Source of the DNA: an uncultured Lachnospiraceae bacterium
GTDB lineage: Bacteria; Bacillota; Clostridia; Lachnospirales; Lachnospiraceae
Reading direction: 5' to 3'
Assembly: GCA_934343915.1 (NCBI GenBank)
Contig: CAKRIL010000036.1
Coordinates: forward strand, 1-26,596
DNA: 26,596 nucleotides
The notes under the pieces are model-generated. The model did not search any database. It worked only from the letters and a program-made list of their open reading frames with translations, and was not told the origin of the DNA. The position numbers were made by a program, and so were the translations under genes. Positions 14,025 to 22,900 of this stretch are shown piece by piece. Position 1 is the first letter of the stretch. Each line of letters starts with the position of its first letter.

Positions 14025-15676
14025 CAATTCAATGCTTCAACAGTAAAATACGCAAATTCTGCTCCGCGTCCGCCGGCGTTACTGCAATTATTCTCACCTG
14101 ATGCTTCATTGCAGCAGAATATTCCGTGCTTTACTCCTACCCAGCGCCCCGCTGTGGCTTCATATGCAGCTGCATTCGTATAGTTAATGCCATCCACGCT
14201 GTAATCAAGATATATTTTGTTCCTTGTCACGTTCTTCTCTACCATAGGAAGAGCCTCGACGCGGTTCCTGAAAAATACCTTCTTAACAGCCTTATCAAGC
14301 CTTGCAAGCCCGGTAATCTCATCCTGTGAATATGCCTTTTCATTTTTGAAGTTCTGTGTTCCCGTTATTGAGACTATGACATTATCGCCGTCCCTGCGCT
14401 TAAGTGCCACGACACCATAGTCAACGCCGAGAGATACCATTCCTGCAAGGTCTCCCTCCGAAAGAGAATCCACACTAAGCTCCGTCACCGCCGAGAATTC
14501 CGGTGCAATCCACTTCTGCAATAACAGATTAGGAACATCCGCAATCGAGGTATCAGGCTGCTTGGCAACTGCCTTAAGCCTGATTTTTTCTCCTGTAAGC
14601 TCATACCAGTCATCCGAATGGTTGGCATTCCACTGCCACTGGAGTCCGAGTCTCTTTCCCGAAAAATCATCCGACGCATCAGGTGCATATATATCCGCAA
14701 GCCCTTTCTGCTTCTTATATTCTTCAAAAGCCTCACGTCCGGCATCACCGATGTCAGGCTTTTTATGTACCATTACAGGCTGTCCCGCATCCTCACTTAT
14801 CTGCTCGCCCATAACCGGCCAGTCATTAACCCACTTGACCGGCTGCAGATGCACTATTCTTCCCGCAGCATACACATCCTGAAAATGCAGGAACCAGTCC
14901 TCTCCCGTCTGCGTGTCAAGCCATGCTCCCTGATGAGGCCCGTTCACCTCGGTATCGCCCTGAACAAGCACGTTCTTGTACTCATAAGGTCCCCATATAT
15001 TCTTGGAGCGCATAACCACCTGCCAGCCCGGCTTAACTCCGCCCGCAGGTGCCATTATGTAATAGTAGCCGTTCCTCTTATAAAGCTTAGGTCCCTCTAT
15101 CGTAGTCTGGCCATTCTCGTTCCCGTCGAACACATGCCTTCCCTCATCAAGAAGAGCCGAACAATCCGGCTTCATCTCCGTAAGGTGAAGAATACTCTTA
15201 AAGCCTATGCGGCTCTTGGCAAACGCTGACACCATATATGCTCTTCCGTCATCATCCCAGAACGGGCATGGGTCAATCCAGCCCTTTCCCTCATATATGG
15301 CATGCGGCTTGGACCACTCGCACCAAGGGTCCTTCGTCTTAGTGACGAATATTCCCTCGTCCGGCATTGGGAAAAATATTATGAATTCTCCGTCATGATA
15401 GCGGATTGCCGGAGCCCACACGCCGCAGCCGTGCTGTGGTGTCACATATCTGTCGTACGAAATATTCTTAAGCGCATAATTGATAACCTTCCAATTAACC
15501 AAATCCTTAGAATGAAGTATCGGAAGTCCCGGTGTATTGCAGAAGGACGAAGCCGTCATAAAATAATCGTCACCCACGCGGATCGCGTCCGGGTCTGAAT
15601 AATCAGTGTACAATACAGGATTCTTATAATTTCCGTCACCCATATCCGAATACCAGTTAAAAGCTGTCTCTCTCAT
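14024..15676 (-). CDS. GH43 family glycosidase (beta-xylosidase / alpha-L-arabinofuranosidase)
   Basis: A 550-residue glycoside hydrolase. The five-bladed propeller occupies about 18-300, with the three GH43 acidic residues in context: Asp28 (YSDPDAIR, base), Asp135 (GWIDPCPFWDDDG) and Glu194 (TIEGPKLY, acid). A C-terminal beta-sandwich of the kind common in GH43 xylosidases (about 345-550, from DDFSGKRLGLQWQWNANH) follows. There is no signal peptide, so it should act in the cytoplasm on imported xylo- or arabinoxylo-oligosaccharides, but no sugar transporter is in the window. Its TAAGGAG site overlaps the ktrA stop codon, leaving only 10 bases between the genes. Which pentose it releases cannot be decided here. 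Confidence 0.93.
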   Translation of the reverse strand: MRETAFNWYSDMGDGNYKNPVLYTDYSDPDAIRVGDDYFMTASSFCNTPGLPILHSKDLVNWKVINYALKNISYDRYVTPQHGCGVWAPAIRYHDGEFIIFFPMPDEGIFVTKTKDPWCEWSKPHAIYEGKGWIDPCPFWDDDGRAYMVSAFAKSRIGFKSILHLTEMKPDCSALLDEGRHVFDGNENGQTTIEGPKLYKRNGYYYIMAPAGGVKPGWQVVMRSKNIWGPYEYKNVLVQGDTEVNGPHQGAWLDTQTGEDWFLHFQDVYAAGRIVHLQPVKWVNDWPVMGEQISEDAGQPVMVHKKPDIGDAGREAFEEYKKQKGLADIYAPDASDDFSGKRLGLQWQWNANHSDDWYELTGEKIRLKAVAKQPDTSIADVPNLLLQKWIAPEFSAVTELSVDSLSEGDLAGMVSLGVDYGVVALKRRDGDNVIVSITGTQNFKNEKAYSQDEITGLARLDKAVKKVFFRNRVEALPMVEKNVTRNKIYLDYSVDGINYTNAAAYEATAGRWVGVKHGIFCCNEASGENNCSNAGGRGAEFAYFTVEALN

Positions 15677-15686
15677 AATTTACTCC

Positions 15687-16340
15687 TTATATCTTTTTTA
15701 TTATCTTCTGCACATCGGCTTTGGTTCCGACCACAAGAAGATGTACATTTCCTTCAAATACATAATCGGCAGTAGGCATAAGCGAAGTCTTATCGTCGCC
15801 CGTCTTGGTTCCGAGAATATTTACATTATACCTGCTTCTGAAATTGAGTTCCTTTATGGAATGTCCGACCCACTCCTTCATAACCGGAATCTCGTATATT
15901 GCATAGTCGCCGCCAAGCTCAATATAGTCAAATATATTGTCGGAGCTGTAGCTTACGGCGAGCTTCTCGGCAATGTCCCTGTCAGGGTATATAACCTCGT
16001 CCGCACCGTTCCTTAAAAGAAACTTGGCATGAATATCCCTCGTTGCCTTGCTCACAACGTACTTCGCACCCATCTCTTTTAAGAGGCTTGTTATTTCAAG
16101 CGAGCTCTGAAAGTTCGTTCCGATACACACAATACACATATCGAAGTTCTTTACTCCCAAGGTCTTTAAGACCTCCTCGTTGGTACAGTCACCAATCTTG
16201 GCGCTTGTGACAATCGGAAGCAGATCCTCCATCTTGTTCTGGTCGGTGTCAACAATCATCACCTCTCCGCCCTGCTGTGCAAGATTCTGTGTAATATGAT
16301 GGCCGAAACGTCCCATTCCAATAATCAAAAAAGATTTCAA
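15687..16340 (-). CDS. ktrA: Potassium uptake regulatory subunit KtrA (TrkA/RCK)
   Basis: Cytoplasmic RCK-domain protein of 217 residues that forms a ring under KtrB and gates K+ uptake through NAD(H)/ATP/ADP binding. The Rossmann motif is GMGRFG (8-13), followed by MIVDTDQNKMEDL and ADEVIYPDRDIAEKLA; a C-terminal RCK_C domain covers about 135-217. The length matches KtrA, half that of E. coli TrkA. The start codon is TTG (16338-16340), supported by GGGAGG 8 bases upstream and the family N-terminus. It lies 18 bases after ktrB. Confidence 0.95.
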   Translation of the reverse strand: MKSFLIIGMGRFGHHITQNLAQQGGEVMIVDTDQNKMEDLLPIVTSAKIGDCTNEEVLKTLGVKNFDMCIVCIGTNFQSSLEITSLLKEMGAKYVVSKATRDIHAKFLLRNGADEVIYPDRDIAEKLAVSYSSDNIFDYIELGGDYAIYEIPVMKEWVGHSIKELNFRSRYNVNILGTKTGDDKTSLMPTADYVFEGNVHLLVVGTKADVQKIIKKI

Positions 16341-16358
16341 AATATATTCCTCCCTTAA

Positions 16359-17699
16359 TTAACCGATATTTATCTCTTCCTCAGGCTGCTGCAAAGGAAC
16401 TATCCTTTTATTCTCAGAGAATGACAATGCGAAGGATAAGCTTCCGATTCTGCCGCAGTACATTAAAAGTATAATCACTATTCTTGATGCAGTGCCGAGC
16501 GACCTTGTTATTCCTGTCGTCATTCCGACCGTGCTGATACCGGATATCACCTCAAAAATCACATCCGAAAAGCCGAGTGACGGCTGTACGGCAAAGATAA
16601 CCATTGCTCCGATAATGAACAGAAGCATATTCACGCCTATTACAAGCGCAGCCTTTCTGACCACGTCCTCCTTGAGTCTTCGGCTGAACACATCTATTCC
16701 GTACTTGCCGCGCATCGTAGTCCACAGGTACGCAACCATGACAAAGATGGTTGTTGTCTTTGCTCCGCCGGAGGTCGAACCCGGGCTTCCTCCTATGAAC
16801 ATGAGAATCATTGTGAGCAGCTTTGACGCAGGCGTGAGTGCTCCCGTATCTACCGAATTCATGCCCGCCGTTCTAGGTGTCACGCTCGAAAAGAATGATG
16901 CAAGAAATCTTGTCGGTGCATTCATCCCCTTCATCGTATTGTTCCACTCAAATATCATGAACAGAACCGTGCCGGCAGCCAGAAGAAAAGCTGTCACTGC
17001 AAGCACAATCTTGGAATGAAGTCTGTATCTTTTTATGTTGAACTTATTTTTGGATATATCATCCCACACGACGAAGCCCAGTCCGCCTATGATGACAAGT
17101 GCGCTTATGGTAAGATTGATTGTCCAGTCGCCCTCAAAGCCGCACAGTGAATTATACTCTCCATAGCAGCCAAGCAAATCAAAGCCCGCGTTGCAGAATG
17201 CCGATATGGAATGGAATATTCCGTAAAATACGGCTCTCCCCGGACTCATCATAAATGAAAAGCGTATCGCAAGTATTACCGCTCCTATTCCCTCAAATAT
17301 CAGCGTACCTATAATCATCTTCTTGGTGAGCTTGACAATTCCGCCAAGCTGGAGTGTGTTGACGCTCTCCTGCATAAGTCCTCTGTGTCTTAAGGACACC
17401 TTACGTCCGAGAATCAATGCAAGTATTACGCCGAGACTTATGAAGCCGAGTCCTCCCACCTGAATCATACAGATTATAACTATCTGTCCGAACATTGACC
17501 AGTGCGTATATGTATCGACAACAACCAGTCCCGTCACGCAGCTTGCGCTTGTCGCAGTGAACAATGCATCCAAAAATCCTGTTGCCTGACCATCCCTTGA
17601 CGAGACAGGCAGCATCAGAAGCAGTGTTCCCGTAATAATAATTATTAAAAATCCAAGGGCAATAAATTGCACCTTGGATATTCTTTTTTTACCAAACAT
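16359..17699 (-). CDS. ktrB: Potassium uptake channel-like subunit KtrB (TrkH family)
   Basis: Membrane subunit of the Ktr K+ (Na+-dependent) uptake system, 446 residues, matching KtrB rather than the longer TrkH. Four M1-P-M2 repeats are present, each with its selectivity-filter glycine: SCVTGL (53-58), FCNAGFD (168-174), TPRTAGMN and STVGMTTGIT. The long hydrophobic segments start at QFIALGFLIIIITGTLLLML. The spacing to ilvA upstream is 17 bases, and its weak GGGAT site is just past the ilvA stop, so it probably rides on the same transcript. Confidence 0.96.
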   Translation of the reverse strand: MFGKKRISKVQFIALGFLIIIITGTLLLMLPVSSRDGQATGFLDALFTATSASCVTGLVVVDTYTHWSMFGQIVIICMIQVGGLGFISLGVILALILGRKVSLRHRGLMQESVNTLQLGGIVKLTKKMIIGTLIFEGIGAVILAIRFSFMMSPGRAVFYGIFHSISAFCNAGFDLLGCYGEYNSLCGFEGDWTINLTISALVIIGGLGFVVWDDISKNKFNIKRYRLHSKIVLAVTAFLLAAGTVLFMIFEWNNTMKGMNAPTRFLASFFSSVTPRTAGMNSVDTGALTPASKLLTMILMFIGGSPGSTSGGAKTTTIFVMVAYLWTTMRGKYGIDVFSRRLKEDVVRKAALVIGVNMLLFIIGAMVIFAVQPSLGFSDVIFEVISGISTVGMTTGITRSLGTASRIVIILLMYCGRIGSLSFALSFSENKRIVPLQQPEEEINIG

Positions 17700-17716
17700 A
17701 TATAATCCCTTTTTAA

Positions 17717-18940
17717 TCAGATATTTGTCTGAATAAGCTTGGCATCATAGCCTGCCGCCTTAAGACCATCAATAATCTGAGCCTTATGCTCCTCACCGAA
17801 GGCTTCCATGGTTATCTTAAGCTCAACTGCCGCATTGCGGTTGATGCTTATGAACTGGTTATGCTCAAGCTTGATTACATTACCCTTCTGCTCAGCAATT
17901 ACGCCCGCAACTCTTGCAAGCTCGCCCGGCTTATCAGGAAGAAGAACCGACACGGTGAATACTCTTCCTCTTGCAATGAGACCATGCTGGACAACGGAGG
18001 ACATTGTTATAATATCCATATTACCGCCGCTTAAGATTGATACAACCTTCTTGCCCTTGACATCAAGATGCTTGAGTGCAGCAACAGTAAGAAGTCCTGA
18101 GTTCTCAACTATCATCTTGTGATTCTCCACAACATCAAGGAATGCAACGATAAGCTCCTCGTCCTGAATTGTAATAATGTCATCAATATTCTTCTTTACA
18201 TATGGGAAAATCTTGCTTCCCGGTGTCTTAACCGCCGTACCATCGGCTATTGTGCTTGCGCTCGGAAGTGTTACAACCTTGCCCGCCTTGATAGACTCCT
18301 GCATGCAGTTAGCGCCTGCCGGCTCAACACCGATAACCTTAATCTTAGGATTGAGAAGCTTTGCAAGGGTGGACACACCTGTTGCAAGTCCGCCTCCTCC
18401 GATTGGAACCAATATGTAATCTACTGTCGGAAGCTCCTTGATAATCTCCATCGCGATGCTTCCCTGACCAGTGGCTACATCATAATCATCAAAAGGATGA
18501 ACGAATGTAAGTCCCTGCTCCTTTGCAAGCTTAAGCGCATACTCACAGGCTTCATCATACACGTTACCATAAAGCACTACCTCTGCACCGTATCCCTTGG
18601 TACGATTGACCTTCATAAGAGGTGTTGTGACAGGCATTACAACTACGGCGCGGACACCATAGAGCTTAGCCGCATATGCAACACCCTGTGCATGATTGCC
18701 TGCCGAAGCAGTGATAAGTCCCTTAGCTCTCTCCTCGTCAGAGAGTGTGCTTATCTTGTAATATGCACCTCTTACCTTGTATGCACCGGTGTACTGGAGA
18801 TTCTCCGGCTTTAAATATACCTTATTACCTGTAAGATTACTGAAATACTCGCTGTATACAAGCTTAGTCTCAAGTGTTACCTTCTTGACTATCTCGGCAG
18901 CTTCCTCAAACTTCTCTAATGTAAGATAATTTTCGCCCAT
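17717..18940 (-). CDS. ilvA: Threonine ammonia-lyase with C-terminal ACT domain
   Basis: PLP enzyme of 407 residues that deaminates L-threonine to 2-oxobutyrate and ammonia. The PLP lysine is Lys55 in TGAYKVRGAY, SAGNHAQG (79-86) follows, and the phosphate-binding loop is GGGGLATG (181-188). A single ACT domain starts at about 328 (RVFTVSVLLPDKPGELARVA), the medium-form layout that can be catabolic or serve isoleucine synthesis. The start at 18940 has only a poor purine-rich site (AGAAAGAAG) and the 90-base gap to ftsY shows no convincing promoter or terminator; a weak TTCAAT-17-GATTAT is the best I can find. Read-through from ftsY is therefore plausible. Confidence 0.93.
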   Translation of the reverse strand: MGENYLTLEKFEEAAEIVKKVTLETKLVYSEYFSNLTGNKVYLKPENLQYTGAYKVRGAYYKISTLSDEERAKGLITASAGNHAQGVAYAAKLYGVRAVVVMPVTTPLMKVNRTKGYGAEVVLYGNVYDEACEYALKLAKEQGLTFVHPFDDYDVATGQGSIAMEIIKELPTVDYILVPIGGGGLATGVSTLAKLLNPKIKVIGVEPAGANCMQESIKAGKVVTLPSASTIADGTAVKTPGSKIFPYVKKNIDDIITIQDEELIVAFLDVVENHKMIVENSGLLTVAALKHLDVKGKKVVSILSGGNMDIITMSSVVQHGLIARGRVFTVSVLLPDKPGELARVAGVIAEQKGNVIKLEHNQFISINRNAAVELKITMEAFGEEHKAQIIDGLKAAGYDAKLIQTNI

Positions 18941-19030
18941 TTTTTTACGCTTCTTTCTTTTTTGATTGGTAAAGACGCTCCCAATAATCCTTTAACATTT
19001 TAAATTATTGAAGCTTACATATTCGTTATA

Positions 19031-19957
19031 TCAGATTTGCTCCGGAATGTCAAAGAGTGCATTGACAAAATCCTGAGAATTGAACTTCTGAAGGTCGTCA
19101 ATCTGCTCTCCGACTCCGATATACTTCACCGGAATACCGTATTCGGCCTGAATTGCCACTGCTATTCCGCCCTTCGCCGTTCCGTCCATCTTGGTGAGAA
19201 TAATTCCCGTAACGTCAGCTGCTTCCCTGAATTCTTTAAGCTGCGAAAGAGCATTCTGACCTGTCGTACCGTCGAGCACAATAAGATTCTCCCTGTATGC
19301 CTCAGGCATTTCCTTGTCTATGATACGATTAATCTTTTTGAGTTCCTCCATGAGATTCTTCTTATTGTGAAGTCTTCCTGCGGTGTCGCAGATAATTATA
19401 TCCGCATTTCTTGCCCTTCCGGCTGAAATCGCATCATATATAACTGCTGCCGGATCCGAGCCCTCGCTCTGCGATATAATGTCAACACCCGAACGGTTAG
19501 CCCACTCAGTGAGCTGCTCAATAGCTGCTGCACGGAAGGTATCGGCGGCTGCAAGCACTACCTTCCTGCCCTGTGCCTTAAGCTGTGCCGCAAGTTTGCC
19601 TATTGATGTAGTCTTTCCAACTCCGTTCACGCCTATGACAAGAATGATTGACTTCCGGTTTTCGAATTCATATGCATTCTCACCGAGGTCCATCTGCTCC
19701 TTAATAGTGTTGATGAGAAGCTCCTTGCACTCCTCAGGATTCTTGATATGATTCTCCTTAACCTTTTCCTTAAGATTCTCAATAATCTCCTCCGTGGTGT
19801 TCACTCCGAGATCACCCATAATAAGTGTCTCCTCAAGCTCCTCGTAGAAGTCATCATCAATCTTTGAAAACCCTGAGAACACATTGTCAATGCCATGAAC
19901 AATATTGTCTCTTGTCTTTGTAAGACCTGAAACAAGCTTCTTAAAAAAACCTGCCAT
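19031..19957 (-). CDS. ftsY: Signal recognition particle receptor FtsY
   Basis: SRP receptor GTPase that docks Ffh-ribosome complexes at the membrane. At 308 residues it is the short Gram-positive form without the long acidic A domain; a basic amphipathic N-terminus (AGFFKKLVSGLTKTRDN) probably contacts lipid. The N domain is followed by the G domain with P-loop GVNGVGKT (109-116), AADTFRAAA, DTAGR (191-195), TKMDG (255-259) and GVGEQIDDL. The start is 2 bases after the smc stop, and its AAGGAGGAG site is made of the last codons of smc (Lys-Lys-Glu-Glu), a tight coupling. Confidence 0.98.
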   Translation of the reverse strand: MAGFFKKLVSGLTKTRDNIVHGIDNVFSGFSKIDDDFYEELEETLIMGDLGVNTTEEIIENLKEKVKENHIKNPEECKELLINTIKEQMDLGENAYEFENRKSIILVIGVNGVGKTTSIGKLAAQLKAQGRKVVLAAADTFRAAAIEQLTEWANRSGVDIISQSEGSDPAAVIYDAISAGRARNADIIICDTAGRLHNKKNLMEELKKINRIIDKEMPEAYRENLIVLDGTTGQNALSQLKEFREAADVTGIILTKMDGTAKGGIAVAIQAEYGIPVKYIGVGEQIDDLQKFNSQDFVNALFDIPEQI

Positions 19958-19959
19958 AC

Positions 19960-22900
19960 TTACTCCTCCTTCTTATCATCAAGCTGGTCTTCAATAAGGT
20001 CAACCGATACAAGCGTTGACACACCCTTCTCCTGCATGGTGATACCGTACAGTCTGTCCGCAGCAGCCATCGTACCTCGTCTGTGCGTAATTACAATGAA
20101 CTGCGTGTTCTTGGTAAGCTTATGAAGATACTTGGCATATCTTACGACGTTCGAATCGTCAAGCGCTGCCTCAATCTCATCGAGAAGACAGAACGGCGAC
20201 GGCTTAAGATTCTGAATCGCGAACAGAAGAGATATAGCCGTAAGCGCCTTCTCTCCACCGGAGAGCTGCATCATGTTCTGAAGCTTCTTTCCCGGCGGCT
20301 GTGATATAATCTTAATTCCTGCTTCAAGTATATCAACATCCTCCTCAAGCTCGAGTGTTCCCCTTCCACCGCCGAATAATTCCTTGAATACCTTATCGAA
20401 CTCAACCTTAATCTCCTGAAATTTCTCGATAAACTGTGTTCTCATTCCGGTATCAAGCTCATCTATAACCTTGATGAGTGTATCTCTTGCAGTTATGAGG
20501 TCGTCATGCTGTGTCTTAAGGAATATGTATCTCTCGGATATCTCCTTGTAATCCTCAATCGCATTGACATTGACATCACCGAGCTTTTTAATATCGCTCT
20601 TTAATGATGCTATGCTCTTTTTAAGTGCTTCGGAATTATCAAGGCTCTCATCCCTAAGCTCCGCCGCGCGGATAAGTGTAAGCTCATACTCGTTCCACAT
20701 ATAATCTATGCGGTCATCCCTCATCGTTTCAATCTTCTCAATTCGTGACGATATTCTCAAGCACTCCTTGTCGAGTGTGTTGATGCGGCCTGAAATCTCC
20801 TCTCTCTTCGTGAAGAGTTCACGCTGCTTTTCCTGCACCTTATCTCTTTCTTCGCGCTCTTTTGCAGTAATTCCTGCATATTCGGCAATTTTTGCCTCGG
20901 CAGCAGCTATCGTTTCGCCAATTTTTGCTATATTTTCCTTCTTTTCGCGTATCTCGTCATCTGCCGAGCCCAAGCTGTCCTTAATCTCGTCCGCTTCATC
21001 ATTAAGTCTTGCAATCTCTCTGAGAACACGCTTTATATTCTCCTCTGCAAAATTATCCTGCTGTGAGAAATTGGCAAGCTCAATATGCTTCTTCTCTGCC
21101 TCCGCCTGTCTTGCGGCAAGCTCTGCCTTATTCTGCTCAATCTTGGCATTATCGGCATTGATTCTGTCCGTGAGCTCCTTATCAAGCTTCTCAGACTCGG
21201 AAAGTGCAATCTTACACGCATCTATCTCCGCATTAATCTGCTGAACCGAAATCTCAATCTCCTCAGATTCGCGTTTGCTGTTGGAATATGCTCTGTTAAG
21301 CTCCTCCTGCTTCTTCACCGCAGCATCAAGATTCATGGATGAGGTGTTCTCCTCAAGCTGCTTATCCTGAAGATTTGTCCTGAGCTGTTCAATCTCGCTT
21401 CTTATGCCGCTTAGATTCTCTCTTGCCGCTGCAAGCTCATCCTCGAGCTTCTTAAGCTTCTTCTCATTATCGGCAACCGATGTCTCAAGCTCCTCAATCT
21501 CTCTTCTTCGTCCGAGAAGGTTGCTGCTGTTCTTAAATGCACCTCCGGACATCGAACCGCCCGGACTTAACATATCGCCTTCAAGCGTCACTATTCTTAA
21601 TGAATGGTTATGTCTTCTTGCTATTGCAAGTGCATTATCTATATTGTCTACAACGAGTATTCTTCCGAGAAGATATCTTGCAAGCTCGGCAAACTCACTG
21701 TCACATTCCACAAGCTGATTGGCGAACCCTATCGCACCTCTTTCATTGGCAAGCGATAAGTCCACCTTAATATCCCTTCCGCTTATCGCAGAAAGAGGAA
21801 GAAATGTAGCTCGTCCGAACTTATTCTGCTTAAGGAAGGCGATAAGACCCTTGGCAGTATCCTCATTATCGGTAACGATATTCTGAATGGTTCCTCCAAG
21901 TGCTGTCTCTATGGCAGTCTCATACTGCTTCTTTGTCTTGATAATATCAGCTACAACACCTATGATTCCCTTATTTCTTTCCTTCTGCTCCATGACCTTT
22001 CTGATACTGTTTCCGTATCCGTCATATCGCTCCGTGATGTTCTTCAAGGACTCAAGCTTCGAGCTTTCTCCCATCACGGTTCTGTTAAGGCTGTTAATAT
22101 CGTTATTATATTTATTTATGGCATCCCTTACAAAGAGCTGCTTTTTCTCCCTGTCAGACAGGCTTTCATTGATAGACGCAATCTCCGCCCTTATATTCTC
22201 AAGCTGCTTTTTAAGTGAATCGAGGCTCTGCTTCTGCGTATCCTCCTCGCTCTTACAGTTGATGAGCTTTCTTGTGAGCTCCGACTTACGAATGTTGACC
22301 TGCTCTAAGAGCGTGACATTTCTCTGCAGCTTGGCTTTTATCTGACCTCTCTCGTTGAGGTTGTCAATAACGTCATCTTTCCCGTTCTCAACATTTCCCT
22401 CAAGCTCTGCAATGCTCTCATTAAGACTCTTTACAAGCCTGTCCGCTTCCTCACAGTCAGCCTTCATCTCATCAAGACGGTCAGTGAGCTTAAAGCGTTC
22501 CGATATAAGACGCTTCTTCTCCTCATCCGAATCCAAAAGACGTTCCTTTATCGAATCAAGACGCTTATTTAGCTGTTCATCACTCGCAAGCACCGACTTA
22601 ATCTGCTCATTTAAGAGCTCTATCTGACTTGAAAGTCTGTTCTTGTCAATCTCCGCCTGATTGGCTATGCTGCTGTTCTCCTCTATGGTATGATTGAGGC
22701 TTGACAGCCTCTCCTCATTAGCCTCATACTCGGTTCCCGACTTCTCGAACTCCGCCTGTGCATCCTTAAGCTCTGCATCCGCTATCGAGAATGTCTCATT
22801 GACCTTCGCAAGCTCCTCCTTGAATTCATCCGATTCAATAAGGAACAGATTAACTTCATTTTTTTTAAGCTCTTCCTTGAACTTAAGGTATTCCTTAGCC

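Noticed and set aside
14618..15229. Open plus-strand frame of 203 codons opposite GH43
   Set aside because: Reverse-frame shadow of a gene with all three catalytic acids; no independent support.
18119..18814. Open plus-strand frame of 231 codons opposite ilvA
   Set aside because: It is antisense to a clear threonine ammonia-lyase with all motifs intact, has no ribosome binding site and a cysteine/leucine-rich composition typical of a reverse-frame shadow.
18941..19030. CAATAAT/ATTATTG inverted repeat between ftsY and ilvA as a terminator
   Set aside because: A seven-pair AT-only stem with a 15-base loop and no U-tract would not stop transcription.
20708..21244. Serine-rich open plus-strand frame opposite smc
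   Set aside because: Serine-rich antisense frames arise from the Glu/Arg/Leu-rich coiled-coil codons of smc; no start signals.
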